Both the position numbers and the translations under genes were made by a program. From positions 1 through 64,000 of the forward strand of contig NZ_BLAJ01000012.1 in the NCBI RefSeq assembly GCF_009176305.1: a stretch of 64,000 nt of DNA, read 5' to 3'. Under the pieces are notes generated by a model. That model did no database searches, was not told the origin of the DNA, and saw nothing but the letters and a program-made list of their open reading frames with translations. This document shows, piece after piece, positions 9,068 through 17,680 of the stretch (position 1 is its first letter; every line of letters starts with the position of its first letter). The stretch is from Martinezella dioscoreae. Lineage in GTDB: Bacteria > Pseudomonadota > Alphaproteobacteria > Rhizobiales > Rhizobiaceae.

Positions 9068-9104
9068 AAAGGCCGGCGACTTCGAAAGTCGCCGGCCTTT
9101 TCAT
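9068..9104. terminator. Strong bidirectional terminator
   Basis: Perfect 15-bp arms (AAAGGCCGGCGACTT and its complement) enclose a 3-base loop, flanked by T on one side and A on the other. It ends the SH3b gene and could also stop leftward transcripts from the DUF982 gene. Confidence 0.8.
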
Positions 9105-9265
9105 GAGATTGCATCGCCTCCGAGGAGAATGCGCTCACCATCATGGGGGAGCTGCATTCAAGAGATGCTTTCGTGGAGGAAACGCGCTCAAAACTCTCGC
9201 CTTCTGCCGCGCTTCCGCCGGTTCGCAAGATTTGGGCGGTTGATCCGCGGTGGTAGCGGCATGCT

Positions 9266-9508
9266 TCAATGCATCTTGAGATGCGCTTCCCGCGTCGCCG
9301 AGATGAACATTTCCCGTGCCTCTTCGGCGGACTTGCGGCCGTCGATGGCAGCCCGGCAAAGGCTTCTTGCCGCCACGTAGAGCGGACCGCGCCGGTCAGG
9401 CCAGAGATTGGCCATGCAATTGAGGGCCTCGGACGGGCCTGTCACGACCTGGAACGTACCCTGAGCAAAACCGATCTCAATTGGATTGCTCCATTTGATG
9501 TGTCGCAT
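9266..9508 (-). CDS. DUF982-family small protein
   Basis: 80-residue protein matching the pattern of DUF982, a rhizobial family of unknown function: a central WPDRRGPLYVAARSLC segment, then a Ala/Glu-rich helix (RKSAEEAREMFISATREA). The ATG at 9508 has an excellent ribosome site (GAGGAGGAG, five bases upstream). It is the leftmost of three small leftward genes, each with a good ribosome site. No membrane segment or signal peptide is visible. Confidence 0.72.
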   Translation of the reverse strand: MRHIKWSNPIEIGFAQGTFQVVTGPSEALNCMANLWPDRRGPLYVAARSLCRAAIDGRKSAEEAREMFISATREAHLKMH

Positions 9509-9740
9509 GAACACTCCTCCTCACGCGCTACCAATTGCTTGGAACCGCCCTGCAAGACGGCCACATGTCAATACTATAACCTTGATCAGCCCATTCGAAA
9601 ATATGGAAGATTGCGTGCGCCGCGCGAAGTATCGACGCATTTGGATCGCAGCCTCGCTCCGTATGAAGGCAAGCGAAGCGCTGTCCTGAGATTTCAGGAG
9701 AACGGGCATGGTCGCGGATAACGGAAGCCGCACGGGCGAT

Positions 9741-9869
9741 CTATTTTTCACGTGCGATCCGCCTTGCCTCATCCGGGGAAAAACCGGCGCGGCGTGCGAG
9801 CCGTTCGAGGCCAAATATCCGGTCAATCTGGTCGACCAGCCACAATTCGAAACGTTTCCACATCGGCAT
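9741..9869 (-). CDS. Very small hypothetical protein, 42 aa
   Basis: A 42-residue, amphipathic, basic protein (starts MPMWKRFELWLVDQIDRIFG, ends RRIAREK). The ATG at 9869 is preceded by GGAGGAGG at ideal spacing, a much better site than the upstream in-frame TTG at 9932. I do not recognise a family. It sits between the DUF982 gene and a 62-residue gene on the same strand, so the three may share control. Confidence 0.5.
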   Translation of the reverse strand: MPMWKRFELWLVDQIDRIFGLERLARRAGFSPDEARRIAREK

Positions 9870-9948
9870 AGCCTCCTCCGCTGCGAATCGCTCGGTCGCA
9901 GCAGCCCACGAAACATCGCGCCGGCCTGCCAAATCCTTCAGCGACCCA

Positions 9949-10137
9949 TCAACGGAATTGGGGCGGCCTTTGCGCGTTTGAGAGCAATTCCTGCTTTGTT
10001 GCGAAGTCGCCGAACAGCTTTTTCAGCCGGGCTTCCTCCTCCTTGCAAATCCGATGACGCCGGACGAAATCCTCGACGCTCCAGACCTCGCGCAACTTGC
10101 TCTCTTCAACTTCCTCTATCTTCAGCAATGAACTCAT
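9949..10137 (-). CDS. Small hypothetical protein, 62 aa
   Basis: A charged, helical-looking protein (MSSLLKIEEVEESKLREVW, then DFVRRHRICKEEEARLKKLFG). The ATG at 10137 follows GAGGG. Its composition resembles a small conserved rhizobial protein, but I cannot name a family. About 35-60 bases upstream lies a GGAAC-N16-CATT sequence resembling the promoter of the general stress sigma factor EcfG/RpoE2, so it may be stress induced. Confidence 0.55.
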   Translation of the reverse strand: MSSLLKIEEVEESKLREVWSVEDFVRRHRICKEEEARLKKLFGDFATKQELLSNAQRPPQFR

Positions 10138-10169
10138 GGGTTCGCCCTCTATCGTTTTTGTGAGGGGAT

Positions 10170-10194
10170 AATGCTCAGGATGGCGAAAAGTTCC
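10170..10194 (-). promoter_or_regulatory. Possible EcfG (RpoE2)-type promoter
   Basis: Read leftward: GGAAC at 10194-10190, 16 bases, then CATT at 10173-10170. The alphaproteobacterial general-stress consensus is GGAAC-N16/17-CGTT, so there is one mismatch in the -10 element. It lies about 33 bases before the 62-aa gene. Confidence 0.4.
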
Positions 10195-10475
10195 CTGCAC
10201 ACGCTTGGCAGGCGCCGGGCGAAGGCAGCGGCAAGCGAATCGGAATGTTCTTAATCCCTCCTTAAATCGCCGCATTTACAGTTCAGGCGGGACTTGATGT
10301 CTTCACGAGCGGTGCGTGGACGAATAGCGGGTTGCTCCGCCTTGAAAGCCAATGAGGGTTTTCGAGGTCGCGCGCCGACCAGGCGACGGATCAAGCTTAA
10401 GGATTTCTACCGCTCCCGTAATCAGCCTGATAGAAGACATGGAATACAAGGGCACCGAGGTACGACCGGCCGGCA
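10195..10475. other. Divergent intergenic region before PBP gene
   Basis: About 280 bases between the small leftward gene and the rightward PBP gene. It contains AATGTTCTTAATCCCTCCTTAAATCGCC, an AT-rich segment that may hold the PBP promoter, but I see no clear consensus pair and no gene. Confidence 0.4.
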
Positions 10476-12896
10476 ATGGCAGATAAGAAGAAATCACGCC
10501 AGAGGATAGAACCATCCTTTTCCAGCGGCCGAGAACGCATCGAGGACGGATTCAATGCCGGGGAGCGCATCGTCGGCAACAGGCGCTCGGCCAAGAAATA
10601 TTCGTCTTCTTCCAAAACATACTATGAAGAGCCGGAACCCGACGAAGACGAGGATGAAGACGACGAGGATGAACCCGTGGTCGAAAAGCCTCGCCGCACC
10701 CGTGCCAGCAACCGCCGCAAACCGGCACGTCGTGCGCGGCCGCGGCGCGGCTTTTTCGGCTTCATCCGTTCGACGATCTACTGGGGCCTCGTGCTTTGCC
10801 TCTGGGCCGGCATCGGCCTTGCCGGTCTCGTCGCCTATTATGGCTCGCGCATGCCGAGCGCCAGCACGTGGTCGATCCCAGAGCGGCCACCGAACGTCAA
10901 GATCAACGATCTCGACGGCAGCCTGATCGCCAATCGTGGCACGACGGGCGGCGAAGCGGTCGCGCTCGGCGACATGTCCCCCTATATCCCGGAAGCCATC
11001 ATCGCCATCGAGGATCGGCGCTTCTATTCGCATTTCGGCTTCGACCCGATCGGCCTTGCCCGCGCCGTCGTGACCAATGTGGTAACCGGGCATGCCGTCC
11101 AAGGCGGCTCGACGCTGACGCAGCAGCTCGCCAAGAACCTGTTCCTTTCGCCGGACCGCACGCTGGAACGCAAGGTGCAGGAAGTGCTGCTGGCGCTGTG
11201 GCTGGAGCACAAGTACACCAAGGATCAGATCCTGACGATGTACCTGAACCGCGTCTATTTCGGCTCCAACGCCTATGGCGTCGAGGCTGCCTCGCGGCGC
11301 TACTTCAACAAATCGGCAAAGGACGTCAATCTCGGCGAAGCCGCCATGCTCGCTGGTCTGGTCAAGGCCCCCTCGCGACTGTCGCCGGCCCGCGATCCGG
11401 CCGCCGCCGAGGCCCGCGCGCAGCTCGTGCTGCAGGCGATGCACGACCAGGGCTTCATCAGCGAATCCGACATCAAGACGGCGATGGCGCAGCCGCCGAC
11501 CCGATCGAAGAGCTATTGGAGCGGTGCCGAGAATTACGTCGCCGACATGGTCATGGACCAGTTGCCGAAGCTGATCGGCGGCGACGTCAAGGAAGATCTG
11601 ATCGTCGACACGACGCTCGACATGTCGCTGGAGGAAAAAGCCGAGAAGGCGCTGAGCGACGTGCTCGAAAAGGAAGGCAAGAAGCTCAACGCCTCGCAGG
11701 CCTCACTCGTCTCCGTCGATGCGACGGGTGCGATCCGCGCACTCGTCGGCGGCCGCGACTATGCGCAGAGCCAGTTCAACCGTGCCGTGACGGCTAAGCG
11801 CCAGCCCGGCTCCGCCTTCAAGCCCTTCGTCTATACCGCGGCGCTTGAGATGGGCCTGACGCCGAATTCGATCCGCAACGACATGCCGGTCAAGATCGGC
11901 AACTGGGCGCCTGAGAATTACGAGCAGCGCTACAGCGGCCCGGTGACGCTGGCAACTGCGGTGGCTAAATCGCTGAATACCGTTGCCGCGCAGCTCGTCG
12001 CCGAAGTCGGGCCGGACCAGGTCATCAAGGTTGCCCGCAGGCTCGGCATCGAATCCGACCTGCAGGCCAATGCCTCGATCGCGCTCGGCACCTCGGAAGT
12101 ATCTCTGCTGGAGCTCACCTCCGCCTATGCCACCTTCATGAACGGCGGCTACAAAGTGGCTCCGCATGTCATCACCAAGGTGACGGCCGCTTCCGGCAAG
12201 GTGCTCTACCAGGCCAATACCGACAATCCGGAGCGCGTCCTGAACCCGGATATCGTCACGAACATGAACGCCATGATGGCGGGCGTCATCGCCAATGGCA
12301 CCGGCAAGGCGGCGCGCATTCCCGGTTGGCAGGCGGCCGGCAAGTCAGGCACGACGCAATCCTTTCGCGACGCGCTCTTCGTCGGCTTCACCAGCCATCT
12401 GACCACGGGCGTCTGGTTCGGCAATGACGACGGCAAATCGATGCGCAAGGTGACTGGCGGCGGGCTGCCGGCGAAAGCGTGGAAGGAATTCATGGTCGCC
12501 GCCCACAAGGGCATTACGCCGACGCCGATCTTCGGCGGCGGCCAGATCATCGACAACGGCCTGCCAATGGCGCAGACGGCGCCGAACAGCGACCAGCCGA
12601 CCACCATCGGCAACATCATCTCCGGCGTCGCCGATGGTGGACAGCCGGTGCAGCAGCCGACCTTGCAGCAAAGGCCGTCGCAGCAGCCGATCCAGCCGCA
12701 GATCGTCAACCAGACCGCCGCCAACGACGATCCGCAGGATTTGCCGCCTGCAAATCTTGCCGACGATACCAATCCCTACAGCTCCAACCCCTATGATAGC
12801 GATATACCGCCTGCCGATGTCGGCGACAGCGGCGCTCCGGTCGCCACCACACGGTCGCACCGCTCGTCGCTGCTCGACGTCATCCTCGGCCGATAA
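10476..12896 (+). CDS. Class A penicillin-binding protein 1A family (bifunctional)
   Basis: Inner-membrane enzyme that polymerises and cross-links peptidoglycan, 806 residues. The cytoplasmic N-terminus is unusual: basic, with an acidic run at 51-70 (EPDEDEDEDDEDE) and an Arg/Lys patch before the membrane helix (about 98-121). The glycosyltransferase 51 domain has catalytic Glu179 in EDRRFYSHFGFDP and QGGSTLTQQLAKN. The transpeptidase domain has Ser446 in PGSAFKP (SxxK), SLN at 499-501 and KSGTT at 623-627. The C-terminal 100 residues are Gln/Pro-rich and probably disordered. It stands alone. The exact paralogue (1A versus rhizobial variants) is not decided. Confidence 0.93.
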   Translation: MADKKKSRQRIEPSFSSGRERIEDGFNAGERIVGNRRSAKKYSSSSKTYYEEPEPDEDEDEDDEDEPVVEKPRRTRASNRRKPARRARPRRGFFGFIRSTIYWGLVLCLWAGIGLAGLVAYYGSRMPSASTWSIPERPPNVKINDLDGSLIANRGTTGGEAVALGDMSPYIPEAIIAIEDRRFYSHFGFDPIGLARAVVTNVVTGHAVQGGSTLTQQLAKNLFLSPDRTLERKVQEVLLALWLEHKYTKDQILTMYLNRVYFGSNAYGVEAASRRYFNKSAKDVNLGEAAMLAGLVKAPSRLSPARDPAAAEARAQLVLQAMHDQGFISESDIKTAMAQPPTRSKSYWSGAENYVADMVMDQLPKLIGGDVKEDLIVDTTLDMSLEEKAEKALSDVLEKEGKKLNASQASLVSVDATGAIRALVGGRDYAQSQFNRAVTAKRQPGSAFKPFVYTAALEMGLTPNSIRNDMPVKIGNWAPENYEQRYSGPVTLATAVAKSLNTVAAQLVAEVGPDQVIKVARRLGIESDLQANASIALGTSEVSLLELTSAYATFMNGGYKVAPHVITKVTAASGKVLYQANTDNPERVLNPDIVTNMNAMMAGVIANGTGKAARIPGWQAAGKSGTTQSFRDALFVGFTSHLTTGVWFGNDDGKSMRKVTGGGLPAKAWKEFMVAAHKGITPTPIFGGGQIIDNGLPMAQTAPNSDQPTTIGNIISGVADGGQPVQQPTLQQRPSQQPIQPQIVNQTAANDDPQDLPPANLADDTNPYSSNPYDSDIPPADVGDSGAPVATTRSHRSSLLDVILGR

Positions 12897-12966
12897 AATT
12901 GCAATTTTGCGCCTACAGCGCCGCGCGTCATATATCGCGCGCAAAGGCCGCCGCAGCCCTTCATAT

Positions 12967-13020
12967 CTGCTGCATAATTTTTTCCCTAAATCGATCCCGA
13001 TTTAAGGAATCATGCAGCAG
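12967..13020. repeat. Imperfect long palindrome of a rhizobial interspersed type
   Basis: CTGCTGCAT at 12967-12975 mirrors ATGCAGCAG at 13012-13020. Inside, CCCTAAATCGATC faces GATCCCGATTTAAGG as an imperfect stem. A T run lies in the left arm. From memory it resembles a repeat found many times between genes in Rhizobiaceae chromosomes. It may act as terminator of the PBP gene. Confidence 0.6.
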
Positions 13021-13153
13021 ACGCTTGCATGGCCGCGGCAAGGCTGCTCTGATACGCGGTCGTGTCAAATCCGCTGATCCCCGGCGCATACGGGACCACA
13101 TGGAATTTGGGCGACAAACCATTTGTTTTGCTGGATTTCAGGCTATTTCCTGC

Positions 13154-13183
13154 CTTGCAGTCAGTAAAACCGCTACTTATATA
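13154..13183 (+). promoter_or_regulatory. Heat-shock (RpoH-like) promoter of dnaK
   Basis: CTTGCA at 13154-13159 and CTTATATA at 13176-13183, 16 bases apart, resemble the rhizobial sigma-32 promoter (CTTGAA-like -35 and CCTATAT-like -10). It lies about 110 bases before the dnaK ATG, and dnaK is a classic RpoH target. Confidence 0.55.
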
Positions 13184-13293
13184 CGCGGCATCACCGCAGT
13201 CATGGCTGCGCAATCCTCAAGACCATCCCGTAAGGGGCTGTCAATGGAATGCCTGACAGGGGTTCCGATAGCTTGCTTCAAGGAGAGAATGAC

Positions 13294-15213
13294 ATGGCAA
13301 AAGTAATTGGTATCGACCTTGGAACGACAAATTCCTGCGTCGCCGTCATGGACGGTAAGGACGCAAAAGTGATCGAAAATGCCGAAGGCGCCCGGACCAC
13401 CCCCTCCATGGTTGCCTTCACCGACGACGGTGAACGTCTCGTCGGCCAGCCGGCCAAGCGCCAGGCTGTCACCAACCCCACAAATACCCTCTTCGCTGTC
13501 AAGCGCCTCATCGGCCGCCGCTACGAAGATCCGACCGTCGAGAAGGACAAGCACCTTGTTCCCTTCAACATCGTTCGGGGCGACAATGGCGACGCCTGGG
13601 TCGAAGCCAACGGCAAGGGCTATTCGCCCGCTCAGATTTCCGCAATGATCCTTCAGAAGATGAAGGAAACCGCCGAATCCTACCTCGGCGAAAAGGTCGA
13701 CAAGGCCGTTATAACCGTTCCCGCATACTTCAACGACGCTCAGCGCCAGGCAACCAAGGATGCCGGCAAGATCGCCGGTCTTGAAGTTCTGCGTATCATC
13801 AACGAGCCGACGGCTGCAGCACTCGCTTATGGCCTCGACAAGAAGGACGGCAAGACCATCGCCGTATACGACCTTGGCGGCGGCACCTTCGATATCTCCA
13901 TCCTCGAAATCGGCGACGGCGTCTTCGAAGTGAAGTCGACCAACGGCGACACCTTCCTCGGCGGTGAAGACTTCGACATGCGTCTCGTCGAATACCTCGT
14001 TGCCGAGTTCAAGAAGGACAACGGCATCGACCTCAAGGGCGACAAGCTCGCTCTGCAGCGTCTGAAGGAAGCTGCCGAAAAGGCCAAGATCGAACTGTCT
14101 TCTTCGCAGCAGACCGAAATCAACCTGCCCTTCATCACGGCAGACGCAACCGGCCCGAAGCACCTGACGCTGAAGCTGACCCGCGCCAAGCTGGAAAGCT
14201 TAGTCGACGATCTCGTCCAGCGCACCATCGCTCCGTGCAAGGCAGCGCTCAAGGATGCCGGCGTTACCGCTGCCGAAATCGACGAAGTCGTTCTTGTCGG
14301 CGGCATGAGCCGCATGCCGAAGGTACAGGAAGTCGTCAAGCAGCTGTTCGGCAAGGAGCCGCACAAGGGCGTCAACCCGGATGAAGTCGTCGCACTCGGC
14401 GCCGCCATCCAGGCCGGCGTTCTGCAGGGCGATGTCAAGGACGTTCTGCTCCTCGACGTGACCCCGCTGTCTCTCGGCATCGAAACGCTGGGCGGCGTCT
14501 TCACCCGTCTGATCGAACGCAACACGACGATCCCGACGAAGAAGTCGCAGACCTTCTCGACCGCCGACGACAACCAGTCGGCCGTGACCATCCGCGTTTC
14601 GCAGGGCGAGCGTGAAATGGCTGCCGACAACAAGCTGCTCGGCCAGTTCGACCTCGTCGGCCTGCCGCCGGCACCGCGTGGTGTTCCGCAGATCGAAGTC
14701 ACCTTCGATATCGACGCCAACGGCATTGTTCAGGTTTCGGCCAAGGACAAGGGCACCGGCAAGGAACAGCAGATCCGCATCCAGGCTTCCGGCGGTCTCT
14801 CCGATGCCGACATCGAGAAGATGGTCAAGGATGCGGAAGCCCATGCCGCTGAAGACAAGAAGCGTCGCGAAGGCGTTGAAGCCAAGAACCAGGCCGAAAG
14901 CCTGATCCACTCCAGCGAGAAGTCGCTGAAGGATTACGGCGACAAGGTCAGCGAAGCCGATCGCACCGCGATCTCCGACGCGATCGCAGCGCTGAAGACG
15001 GCGACCGAAGCTTCCGAGCCGGATGCCGAAGACATCAAGGCCAAGACCCAGACGCTCATGGAGGTTTCCATGAAGCTCGGCCAGGCGATCTATGAGGCCC
15101 AGCAGGCGGAAGCCGGTTCCGGTGATGCCTCGGCAGCAGGCGGCAAGGACGATGTCGTCGATGCCGATTACGAGGAAATCAAGGACGAAGACGACCGCAA
15201 GCGGTCTGCATAA
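13294..15213 (+). CDS. Chaperone DnaK (Hsp70)
   Basis: ATP-driven cytoplasmic chaperone, 639 residues, acting with DnaJ and GrpE on unfolded proteins. The start [21 protein letters not shown] is the canonical nucleotide-binding motif. Other signatures are [16 protein letters not shown] and [16 protein letters not shown] in the ATPase domain, the linker [18 protein letters not shown], the substrate-binding domain, the alpha lid and an acidic tail ending near [20 protein letters not shown] precedes the ATG, and an in-frame upstream extension has no family resemblance. dnaJ follows directly. Confidence 0.98.
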   Translation: MAKVIGIDLGTTNSCVAVMDGKDAKVIENAEGARTTPSMVAFTDDGERLVGQPAKRQAVTNPTNTLFAVKRLIGRRYEDPTVEKDKHLVPFNIVRGDNGDAWVEANGKGYSPAQISAMILQKMKETAESYLGEKVDKAVITVPAYFNDAQRQATKDAGKIAGLEVLRIINEPTAAALAYGLDKKDGKTIAVYDLGGGTFDISILEIGDGVFEVKSTNGDTFLGGEDFDMRLVEYLVAEFKKDNGIDLKGDKLALQRLKEAAEKAKIELSSSQQTEINLPFITADATGPKHLTLKLTRAKLESLVDDLVQRTIAPCKAALKDAGVTAAEIDEVVLVGGMSRMPKVQEVVKQLFGKEPHKGVNPDEVVALGAAIQAGVLQGDVKDVLLLDVTPLSLGIETLGGVFTRLIERNTTIPTKKSQTFSTADDNQSAVTIRVSQGEREMAADNKLLGQFDLVGLPPAPRGVPQIEVTFDIDANGIVQVSAKDKGTGKEQQIRIQASGGLSDADIEKMVKDAEAHAAEDKKRREGVEAKNQAESLIHSSEKSLKDYGDKVSEADRTAISDAIAALKTATEASEPDAEDIKAKTQTLMEVSMKLGQAIYEAQQAEAGSGDASAAGGKDDVVDADYEEIKDEDDRKRSA

Positions 15214-15245
15214 GCGCGAACCGAAAGGTTTGAGGAAACTTAGAT

Positions 15246-15267
15246 CCGGCTGCCTTTTGGCAGCCGG
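15246..15267 (+). other. Hairpin between dnaK and dnaJ
   Basis: CCGGCTGCC/GGCAGCCGG, a perfect 9-bp stem with loop TTTT and no T tract afterwards. It probably adjusts the dnaK:dnaJ ratio by partial termination or mRNA processing rather than full termination. Confidence 0.6.
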
Positions 15268-15297
15268 AAATCCATTTCCGGGGTTCTAATCCTTAAT

Positions 15298-16443
15298 ATG
15301 GCAAAAGCGGATTTTTACGAGACGTTGGGCGTCTCCAAGACGGCGGACGAGAAAGAGCTGAAGAGCGCCTTTCGCAAGCTGGCAATGCAATATCATCCGG
15401 ACAAGAATCCGGGCGACAGCAATGCCGAGCGGAAGTTCAAGGAAATCAACGAAGCCTACGAAACGCTCAAGGACCCGCAGAAGCGCGCAGCCTATGACCG
15501 CTATGGCCACGCCGCTTTCGAGCATGGCGGCATGGGCAGCGGTGGCGGCTTCGGAGCCGGTTTCGGCGGCGGCGGTTTCTCCGATATTTTCGAGGACATT
15601 TTCGGCGAGATGATGGGTGGCGGCCGCTCGCGCGGGCGTTCTTCCGGCGGCCGCGAGCGCGGCGCCGATCTTCGCTACAATATGGAAATCTCGCTGGAGG
15701 AGGCCTTCAGCGGCAAGACGGCGCAGATCCGGGTTCCGACCTCGATCACCTGCGACGTCTGTTCCGGCTCGGGCGCCAAGCCCGGCACGCAGCCGAAGAC
15801 ATGCGGCACCTGCCAGGGTTCCGGCCGCGTGCGCGCTGCGCAGGGATTCTTTTCGGTCGAGCGCACCTGTCCGACCTGCCATGGCCGCGGCCAGATCATC
15901 CCCGATCCCTGCACCAAGTGCCACGGCCAGGGCCGCGTGACCGAGGAGCGCTCGCTCTCCGTCAACATTCCCTCCGGCATCGAAGATGGTACGCGCATTC
16001 GCCTGCAGGGCGAAGGCGAGGCTGGTCTGCGCGGTGGACCGGCGGGCGATCTCTACATCTTCCTCTCCGTCAAGCCGCATGAGTTCTTCCAGCGCGATGG
16101 CGCCGATCTTTATTGTGCGGTGCCTATATCGATGACGACCGCGGCACTTGGCGGCACCTTCGATGTCGCAACGCTCGACGGCACCAAATCGCGCGTCACC
16201 GTTCCCGAGGGGACGCAGGTCGGCAAGCAGTTCCGACTGAAGGGCAAGGGCATGCCGGTGCTGCGCTCCAGCCAGGTCGGCGATCTCTATATCCAGATCC
16301 AGATCGAGACGCCGCAGAAGCTGACCAAACGGCAGCGGGAACTGCTGCAGGAATTCGAGCAAATCTCCTCGAAGGACAACAATCCCGAATCGACAGGCTT
16401 CTTCGCCCGCATGAAGGATTTCTTCGACACGTTCAGCGACTGA
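15298..16443 (+). CDS. Co-chaperone DnaJ (Hsp40)
   Basis: Stimulates the ATPase of DnaK and delivers substrates. 381 residues. J domain at 1-70 with the HPD motif (YHPDKNPGD); Gly/Phe-rich linker ([12 protein letters not shown]); zinc domain with four CxxCxGxG repeats ([32 protein letters not shown]); C-terminal client-binding domains. It lies 84 bases after dnaK and is probably read from the same transcript. Its ribosome site is weak, and the hairpin ahead of it may lower its output. Confidence 0.97.
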   Translation: MAKADFYETLGVSKTADEKELKSAFRKLAMQYHPDKNPGDSNAERKFKEINEAYETLKDPQKRAAYDRYGHAAFEHGGMGSGGGFGAGFGGGGFSDIFEDIFGEMMGGGRSRGRSSGGRERGADLRYNMEISLEEAFSGKTAQIRVPTSITCDVCSGSGAKPGTQPKTCGTCQGSGRVRAAQGFFSVERTCPTCHGRGQIIPDPCTKCHGQGRVTEERSLSVNIPSGIEDGTRIRLQGEGEAGLRGGPAGDLYIFLSVKPHEFFQRDGADLYCAVPISMTTAALGGTFDVATLDGTKSRVTVPEGTQVGKQFRLKGKGMPVLRSSQVGDLYIQIQIETPQKLTKRQRELLQEFEQISSKDNNPESTGFFARMKDFFDTFSD

Positions 16444-16468
16444 GCCGCGAATCAAAATGTTTCACATG

Positions 16469-16499
16469 AATCCGGCCGATGATTCGGCCGGATTTTTTA
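16469..16499 (+). terminator. Intrinsic terminator of dnaKJ
   Basis: AATCCGGCCGA and its complement TCGGCCGGATT form an 11-bp stem with a 4-base loop, followed by six T, 26 bases after the dnaJ stop. Confidence 0.85.
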
Positions 16500-16513
16500 T
16501 TGGCATGCGCGAA

Positions 16514-17317
16514 TCAGCCCCAGGTCAGCGGATCGAGCCGGAGGTAGAAGGCGAGACGTTCGCGGTCCGGCTCTGCGATTTCCAGGGTTTCGAACAGGAT
16601 CGAAAAGGCTCGCTCTCGTTGTTCGGGCGTCACCCAGCTTTCCTCGGCATTGGCAATCATCAGCGAGAGATCGACATAACGATCGGCCTTGCCGACACGG
16701 CCTAGATCGATCAGCCCGGTACATTGCAGGCTATGCGGATCGATCATGAAATTGGGCATGCAGGCATCGCCATGGCAGAGAACCCTGTCGATGGCTTCCT
16801 GATCGAGCCGAACCGGCAGATCGCGCTCGACGCGATCAAGCAGTTCGCGGACCGGCCTATCCTGATTCTCCGGCGGCAGGAAATCTGGGTTTACGGCATT
16901 TCGCGAAACCACATCCGCTGCCTTTGCGAACATCAGCGACAGGCTGCGATCGAAGTGGCATCGATCAATCGGCAGCTCATGAAGAGATTTCAGCTGCCGC
17001 GCCATCGATGGCCAGGCCTTCAGCAGCGCATCTCCATCCAGCTCGGCTGCCGGTATGCCGGGAATTGTTGTCATGATCAGGCATGCACCCTCCTCCACCT
17101 CGCGCCAATCGATAACTCCTGGGACGGCGACACCCTTGCCCTGCAGCCAAAGCAGCCGATCGCGTTCGCCTGCAAGATCGGCCGACCGGGCTGACGACGC
17201 GATTTTCGCATAAGCAAGGCCATCTTCGCGGCGATAGACGAGATCGCCCGATTCGCCCGTTTTCACGCGCGCCCAATCGGCGCGCGTATGCACGAGCAGT
17301 GCTTTTGCAAATTCCAA
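16514..17317 (-). CDS. APH(3'')-type aminoglycoside phosphotransferase (StrA-like)
   Basis: Kinase-fold enzyme strikingly like streptomycin 3''-phosphotransferase APH(3'')-Ib (StrA). Recognisable shared blocks, from memory of that family, are GESGDLVYRR, LAGERDRLLWL, GACLIMTTIPGIPAA, LLKAWPSM, DVVSRNAVNPDFLP and the C-terminal LAFYLRLDPLTWG. Catalytic motif CHGDACMPNF has Asp184 and Asn189, and the metal-binding Asp204 is in GLIDLGR. I chose the TTG at 17317 because AAAGGGGG precedes it and it gives 267 residues, the StrA length; in-frame ATG 17353 has no ribosome site. No transposon or resistance partner (strB) is adjacent. Streptomycin is the expected substrate but this is inference. Confidence 0.85.
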   Translation of the reverse strand: MEFAKALLVHTRADWARVKTGESGDLVYRREDGLAYAKIASSARSADLAGERDRLLWLQGKGVAVPGVIDWREVEEGACLIMTTIPGIPAAELDGDALLKAWPSMARQLKSLHELPIDRCHFDRSLSLMFAKAADVVSRNAVNPDFLPPENQDRPVRELLDRVERDLPVRLDQEAIDRVLCHGDACMPNFMIDPHSLQCTGLIDLGRVGKADRYVDLSLMIANAEESWVTPEQRERAFSILFETLEIAEPDRERLAFYLRLDPLTWG

Positions 17318-17680
17318 TTGATGCCCCCTTTCATCCCAAACCTCCCCGAGCATGGCGATATAGGTAGTGCCGTGCGTTAATGCCAATATCGGCAGGAATT
17401 CAAATAGATCTCCTCAAAAGACAAGGATGCCGAATGGCGGGCGAATCACCCGCCCTCGTGGTCCGAGACGGCCCCTTGGCCTCTCACCATGAGGGCTCAT
17501 CCCCTCGCTTTGCCCACAGCTTCCCTCAGCCTGCGGCCTCACTCCAACCCTCATCCTGCGCCCGTCGAAGGACGAGGGTGGCCCGTGACGGCGCTTACAT
17601 TTCAAACCATCGGCAAAAACCTTGCACTTGCGCGGGGTTCGGCATACCCCTCGGCCATCGATTGCGAATCTTAAAGACAG
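17318..17680. other. Intergenic region with repeat-like palindrome
   Basis: About 360 bases between divergent genes. The left part includes the upstream ATG/TTG alternatives of the phosphotransferase. At 17548-17578 CCCTCATCCT...AAGGACGAGGG forms an imperfect palindrome of the dispersed rhizobial type, in a GC-rich stretch with several CCTC/GAGG motifs. I see no further gene. Confidence 0.5.
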
